Part shown: in pieces, positions 1 through 5,200 of the stretch | Layout: the number at the start of each line of letters is the position of its first letter | Numbering within the stretch: position 1 is the first letter of the stretch | From: JBELHJ01 sp042091495 | GTDB taxonomy: Bacteria > Bacteroidota > Bacteroidia > Flavobacteriales > Flavobacteriaceae | NCBI GenBank assembly: GCA_042091495.1 | Contig: JBELHJ010000075.1 | Coordinates: 1-8,423, forward strand | Length of the DNA: 8,423 nucleotides | Direction: 5' to 3' | Notes under the pieces: model-generated | Database searches by the model: none | The model's input: the letters and a program-made list of their open reading frames with translations, nothing else | What the model was told of the DNA's origin: nothing | Translations under genes and position numbers: made by a program

Positions 1-35
1 TAGAGGCTAATCAACTAAATTAACCTACTTATATT

Positions 36-2051
36 ATGTCTATTCAAGCTAAAAATGGCATAGCACCTTTTAATGAGGTAGCTTCTCTCAAAAACTTTTC
101 CCATAACAAAATAAATAGTAAAGCGGATCCATTGTTAAATAAGTCTGATTTACGTTCCAAATTCGCTCTAGAAAATGCTGGGGTTGGAATTTGGGAGTGG
201 GATATTTCTTCAGATGAACTTGTTTGGAGTTCTGTTATGTTTTCTTTGTACGGTTATGATTCACACCAAGAAAATATTTCATATGAGTTTTGGCGTCGTC
301 ATGTTCATAAAGATGATATAGAACAAACAGAATATAAAATAAGAAAAGTACTTCAGGACAATATAAAGTTAGAAATGCAATTTCGTATAGTTTGCCCAGA
401 TCAAACTATAAAATACCTTAAGTGTATTGCCAAAATTATCCAAGACGATAGTGGAGCTTCATCAAAAATGATTGGGACAAATTGGGATATTACAGATCAA
501 GTTTGCCAACAAAAAGAAATTCAAAAAATTAAAAATGAACTGGTTTTGTTTTTTAATCTTAACGCAGATTACATGTGTATTGCAAACAGAGATGGGTATT
601 TTGAAAAAGTTAATGATGCTTTTTTCTCAAAACTTGGCTATACCAAGGATATGATAAAAGAACATAAATTCATTCATTTCATTCATAATGATGATAGAGC
701 GTCTTCCCTGGAAGAGCTTAAAAAACTTGACGTTGGTGTAACTATAGTAAATTTTACGAATCGTTTTAAAAGTAAAAATGGTAAATGGAAATGGCTCAGT
801 TGGGCTGTTACACCTGACATGAATACAGGAAAATTATATGCAACAGCTCGAGATATTAGCAGTTTAGTTAAGCTAAAATTTGCAAAAGAACGGGAAAGAG
901 AACTAAAAAAACAGAAAGAAATTGCGGAGGAAATAGCCCGAATAGGTGATAAGTTTATTTCTTCAATGTCTCATGAATTGAGAACACCAATAAATGGAAT
1001 TTCAGGAATCATAGATTTTTTAAGTAATGAAGAAAATTTTCCAGAAGAATACAGGGAACATTTTAGTATAATGGAAGCGAGCGTTGATAATTTAACGGTT
1101 GTATTAAATGATATCCTTGATTTATCCAAAATACAATCAGGCACTTTTGACTTAATGATATGCGATACTGAATTACGATCTATTGTTAAACACGTTGTAG
1201 AACTATATAGAAAAAAGGCAGAAAAAAAAGGGTTAGAGTTATTTTTTATATGTCCTGAATCTGCATCCATTCAAATCAGGTCCTCAAAAATTAGATTGGT
1301 ACAAGTATTAAATAATCTAGTCTCAAATGCTATCAAATTTTCAGACAAAGGCTCTGTTACAATTATTGTTTCGTCATTAAAAGAAACGAATCAATGTATT
1401 GAATACAAAATAGAAGTTAAAGATACAGGTAGGGGAATTCACAAATCAGATCATAATCAAATATTTGAAGCTTATAGACAAATAGAACAGGCTAATGATA
1501 GATCGAAAATAGGCACAGGTTTAGGATTATCAATTTGTAAAAAAATAATGAGTCTAATGGGGGGGCAAATAGGTTTAGATAGTGCTACAAATACAGGAAG
1601 TAATTTCTGGGTAACATTTACAGCAGATAAAGTTAAGCATCAATTAAGGCCATCTAAAAATGATGTTGAAATGCAATTGTTTCCGGGTTTCAAGGTTTTA
1701 GTTGTAGAAGATAATCTGGTTAATCAGAAAGTATTGGATTTATTATTAACACAGAGAGCGTGTACTGTTCAAATTGTTGGTTCAGGAAATGAAGCTATTG
1801 AAGCTATAAAAAAAGAAACGTTTGATTTGGTGTTTATGGACATTAATTTACCTGGGATTAGTGGTATTGAAGCATCTAAGTTTATTAGAAAGTTTAAAAA
1901 AACTTGTCCACCAATTATCGGACATGGTGCTTCTGGATTAACCTTTTATGATACCGAATTAAAAGAAGGGGTGTTTGATGGATTTTTAAACAAGCCAGTA
2001 CAATCCGTACAATTGGAAAATATTTTAATGAATTGGTGTAAAAATATTTAG
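36..2051 (+). CDS. Soluble PAS-PAS hybrid sensor histidine kinase with C-terminal receiver domain
   Basis: This 671-residue protein should autophosphorylate on a histidine and pass the phosphate to its own receiver domain. Domains in order: PAS at about 42-154 (GVGIWEWD start, GTNWDITD end); a second PAS at about 167-277 (ADYMCIANRDGYFEKVNDAF, ending ATARDIS); a charged, probably coiled-coil linker at 278-305; HisKA with H-box FISSMSHELRTPING (phospho-acceptor H313); HATPase_c with N-box NNLVSNAIKFS (N427, N431), G1 DTGRGI (463-468), F-box IFEAYRQ and G2 GTGLGLSI (493-500); receiver at 552-668 with E558/D559, phospho-acceptor D602 (VFMDINLPG) and K653. I see no signal peptide or membrane segment, so it should act in the cytoplasm on an unknown signal. 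The start is the first ATG after an in-frame TAA at 21-23. The usual receiver Thr/Ser switch position reads Gly (PIIGHGA, G631). There is no Hpt domain, DNA-binding output domain or adjacent partner regulator in view. Confidence 0.95.
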   Translation: MSIQAKNGIAPFNEVASLKNFSHNKINSKADPLLNKSDLRSKFALENAGVGIWEWDISSDELVWSSVMFSLYGYDSHQENISYEFWRRHVHKDDIEQTEYKIRKVLQDNIKLEMQFRIVCPDQTIKYLKCIAKIIQDDSGASSKMIGTNWDITDQVCQQKEIQKIKNELVLFFNLNADYMCIANRDGYFEKVNDAFFSKLGYTKDMIKEHKFIHFIHNDDRASSLEELKKLDVGVTIVNFTNRFKSKNGKWKWLSWAVTPDMNTGKLYATARDISSLVKLKFAKERERELKKQKEIAEEIARIGDKFISSMSHELRTPINGISGIIDFLSNEENFPEEYREHFSIMEASVDNLTVVLNDILDLSKIQSGTFDLMICDTELRSIVKHVVELYRKKAEKKGLELFFICPESASIQIRSSKIRLVQVLNNLVSNAIKFSDKGSVTIIVSSLKETNQCIEYKIEVKDTGRGIHKSDHNQIFEAYRQIEQANDRSKIGTGLGLSICKKIMSLMGGQIGLDSATNTGSNFWVTFTADKVKHQLRPSKNDVEMQLFPGFKVLVVEDNLVNQKVLDLLLTQRACTVQIVGSGNEAIEAIKKETFDLVFMDINLPGISGIEASKFIRKFKKTCPPIIGHGASGLTFYDTELKEGVFDGFLNKPVQSVQLENILMNWCKNI

Positions 2052-2210
2052 ATTAAAAGCAAATAAATAAAGATTAAAACATATAAAATGTAGGCTAAAA
2101 CCATAAAGTTGTTTTTTTTTATTAAATTACATTGGACTTAAATTAGTGATGATTAATGCTGAGTGACTTATTATTCCCTCAAAAAAGGATAAATATTTAC
2201 CCAATAAATC
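2052..2210. other. Intergenic gap between kinase and adhesin genes
   Basis: This very AT-rich gap of 159 bases separates the kinase stop from the adhesin start. It holds a T9 run (2112-2120) just after a TTG, a loose promoter-like TACATTGG (2128-2135), and an A-rich leader before the ATG. An AAAAAAGGA stretch (2181-2189) resembles a ribosome-binding site but lies more than 20 bases from the start, too far to act as one. I see no GC-rich hairpin, RNA gene or credible small ORF. Confidence 0.7.
2109..2135 (+). promoter_or_regulatory. Candidate Bacteroidota-type promoter for the adhesin gene
   Basis: The Bacteroidota housekeeping promoter consensus is a -33 TTG/TTTG and a -7 TAnnTTTG. Here TTG (2109-2111) is followed after 16 bases by TACATTGG (2128-2135), which differs from the -7 consensus at one defined position. 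The spacing is a few bases shorter than the usual 19 or so, so this is a weak call. Transcription would start around 2140, leaving a leader of about 70 bases. The T9 run lies inside the spacer. Confidence 0.25.
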
Positions 2211-2294
2211 ATGAAAAAGTTTTTTTTGCCTACTTTATTGTTTTTCATTTCTCATTTTGTTGGTCATGCATTTATATCTAACAAAACCTTTGGT
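2211..2294 (+). other. Signal peptide of the adhesin
   Basis: Residues 1-28 show two lysines after Met, a Phe/Leu-rich hydrophobic core and a polar stretch ending FGQD. Cleavage before Q29 matches the common Bacteroidota pattern of a mature N-terminal Gln. Cleavage after A20 is the alternative. Confidence 0.75.
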
Positions 2295-5200
2295 CAAGAT
2301 AACTGCAATCTCAGTCAAGGAACAACATATTTAAAAGATATTGATTTTTCAAGTCCATTTATCAATTGTAATTCATTAGGAGGGGTTTCTAATTTAGAAT
2401 TAGCTTTTATTGATAATGGGATTTTACAAAATTGTATTGATTACTTTACAATAGATTGGGGAGACAGTTCTCAAGAATCATGGGGAGATAATAAGGATTT
2501 TTTATTAACTGATGAAATTATCCATGAGTATCAGGGTTTTGGGTCTTATGATATAATCATCACCTTATATGATTTTAATGGAAATAGCTTCACCCAAACC
2601 GAGTTGTTTAAGAGTAAATCAAATCCTGCAGGAGGAATAAATAGTCCTGGTGGGACAGGCCCTTTTTGTGCTCCAACTCCTAACCTGACATTTACAATTT
2701 CTGATTATTGGAAAAATACAGAAGACACTGTTTATGAAGTTGATTTTGGAGATGGCACAGTAATTACTTATACGCAATCAGATTTAATAAACTCAGCATC
2801 ATACAATGCTGTACAACCCGATCAGTCAGCATCATTCCCTATTTCAGATCATGCTTTTCAAAATGCTAAATGTGATGAGGATGGCTATACAGTGACCTTA
2901 ACAATAACTAATGAATGCAGTGAAACCGTTGGAAGTGTAAACAAGATTTTGGTTTATGAATTACCTGAAGTAGAGTTTTTAGCTTCAAGTGACAACTGTG
3001 TAAATAATGAATTGGGATTTGAAATGGTTTTTAAAAATGAAAACTGTTTTGATGAAGATTTTTTTGGAATGTTTTTAGAAATTGATGGTGTGCTTCAAGG
3101 CCCATTTTCAAAATCTGAAATTCAAGACTATTTTTTTAATTATGCTGGTGACTATCAGGTAAATCTTGTTTTAAAAACAGGTGAACTATCGTGCGATGAT
3201 GTGATAGCAAGTCCAGATATTGGTTCAGTTTGTGTAAAACCGAAATTAGATCTAGATTTTGATGTAGATGTTGTTAAAGGGTGTGCTCCACTTGAGATAA
3301 TGGTAACTAACAATACGGATATATCAGAATACACAGGTTTATCATGTGCCCCTGAGAAACCATTCAGATGGAATATTAGGTATTCAGCTGAAAATAATTG
3401 CGGCGAGGTAAAAGATATTGATTACCTAGATGGAACAAATAATAAGTCAAATCAGCCCAAGTTAAGATTTAATACTCCAGGAAAATACACATTAATTCTT
3501 AAGCCCAACGAAAACTCTTGTGGGGGAGAATTTCGAAGAGAAATTATAGTCAAAGCACCACCAAAAATAACTATTAATCCTATTAGTGATTTTTGCGATT
3601 CAGGTCAGGTATTACCCTCTTACAGTTTGATATCATGTTCGCCAGATGCAACGGGTTCATTAATTGAAAATTGGGAAATTAAATCACCTAATGATACTAG
3701 TTACAGAGTTTTTGATATTAATGAGAATTTTACTCAAAAAGGGCTTTACTCATTAAAACTAACAGTAACTGATAGTGATAATTGTGGTGAATCTCAGCCA
3801 GATATCGAAACGTTTGAGATTTTATCAATCCCTGAAATGAATCCAATTAATGATATTTCGGTTTGTTCCGGAGATGCCTTAACTGAAGTTATTTTGACAT
3901 CAAACAATTCTAATATTGCCTTTGAATGGGCAGTAAGTTCTAATCCCAATTTAAATGGGTTTTTAGTTTCAGGGACTTCATCAACTATTCCCGAGCAAAT
4001 AATATATAATTCAACGCTTCAAAATCAGTTTATTGAATATTTGGTGACACCCAAAAACGGTCAATGTGATGGAACTCCTCAGACTTTTAAAATAACAGTT
4101 CATCCAAGGCCTTTGATAGAAAAGCAGCCCGCCTCTCAAGTTGGTTGTGAAGGATTTGATACTAATCCGCTTGAGTTTGCAATTTCTTCAGGATTTAATG
4201 ATGCGATTTATCAATGGTACGTTTCAGACATATCAGATAATAATTCATTTACACCTTTAAATAATGAGAATTTTTCAATGTTGATGCCCGATACTTCTTC
4301 AGAGGGAACTAAATATTATTATTGTGAAGTCATTATCCCCTCTTTGGAGGCTTCTTGTCAAACGGTACTCTCTGAAATTGCAAGTATTACTGTTTATGAA
4401 CCCTTATTATTAACTCAACAGCCTTTAGGATATCAAGAGATATGTTATGACAATACTTTAACTATTCAAGATTCAGATACTTTAGAGGTTTTTCATTCTG
4501 GAGGTTACGGACAAACGACATACCAATGGTATAAAATAGATGATCTTTCTGGGTCTAATAAAGTTGCTATAAATAATGCTAATACAAATTCTTATAAGCC
4601 AAATAATATCAATTCAATTGGAGATTATTATTTTTTGGTTGAGGTATCAAGTGCGGGTTTAGGGTGTACTCTAGTTACTTCTCAATATGCTCACATAAAA
4701 ATTACTAATGGTCCAGAAATTACAGAAGATCCAATTTCTTTTCAAGAATTATGTTTAAACACTTCTCCTGAAGAATTACAAGTTTCTGCTTCTCAAGATT
4801 TATATGATTTGAATTTTCAATGGTTTAAAAGTTTTTCATTATCAAACGATTTGGAAAATGCACAATTAATTCAAGGACAAAATTCCAGTAATTTTATTCC
4901 ACCAACTAATCAATCAGGAAATTTTTATTATTTCTGTAAGATATTCAGTTCGCTGTCACCAGAATGTTATAATTTATCTAAAGTTGCTAATGTATCCATT
5001 AGTGATGGACTCATTATTACATCCCCAGCAATTCAAGAGATATTTTGCCTAAACGAGTCTCCTCCAACACTAACTGCTACCTATATAAATGGCGTAGGGA
5101 CTCCAACATATCAATGGTATGTTAATAATCTACCTAAAACAGGTGGAGCATCACCAATTCCAGGTGCTAATTTAGATTCATTTGAGCCACAGTTTGAAGA

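Noticed and set aside
1..35. Upstream promoter or end of a preceding gene
   Set aside because: Only 35 bases are available, with an in-frame TAA at 21-23 and no recognisable promoter element.
472..654. Short + strand ORF of 60 codons
   Set aside because: It lies wholly within the kinase gene in another frame, across the PAS region, and has no domain-like features.
971..1270. Minus-strand ORF of 99 codons
   Set aside because: It is antisense to the HisKA region of the kinase, whose frame is strongly supported by motifs. No recognisable protein features.
2097..2120. Possible terminator: AAAAC / GTTTT stem followed by a T run
   Set aside because: The stem is only five mostly A-T pairs with a nine-base loop, and its 3' arm is part of the T run itself. 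It is too weak to call.
2220..2227. T8 run at the start of the adhesin signal peptide as a possible slippage switch
   Set aside because: Phe/Leu-rich signal peptides in AT-rich genomes commonly produce such T runs, so it needs no special explanation.
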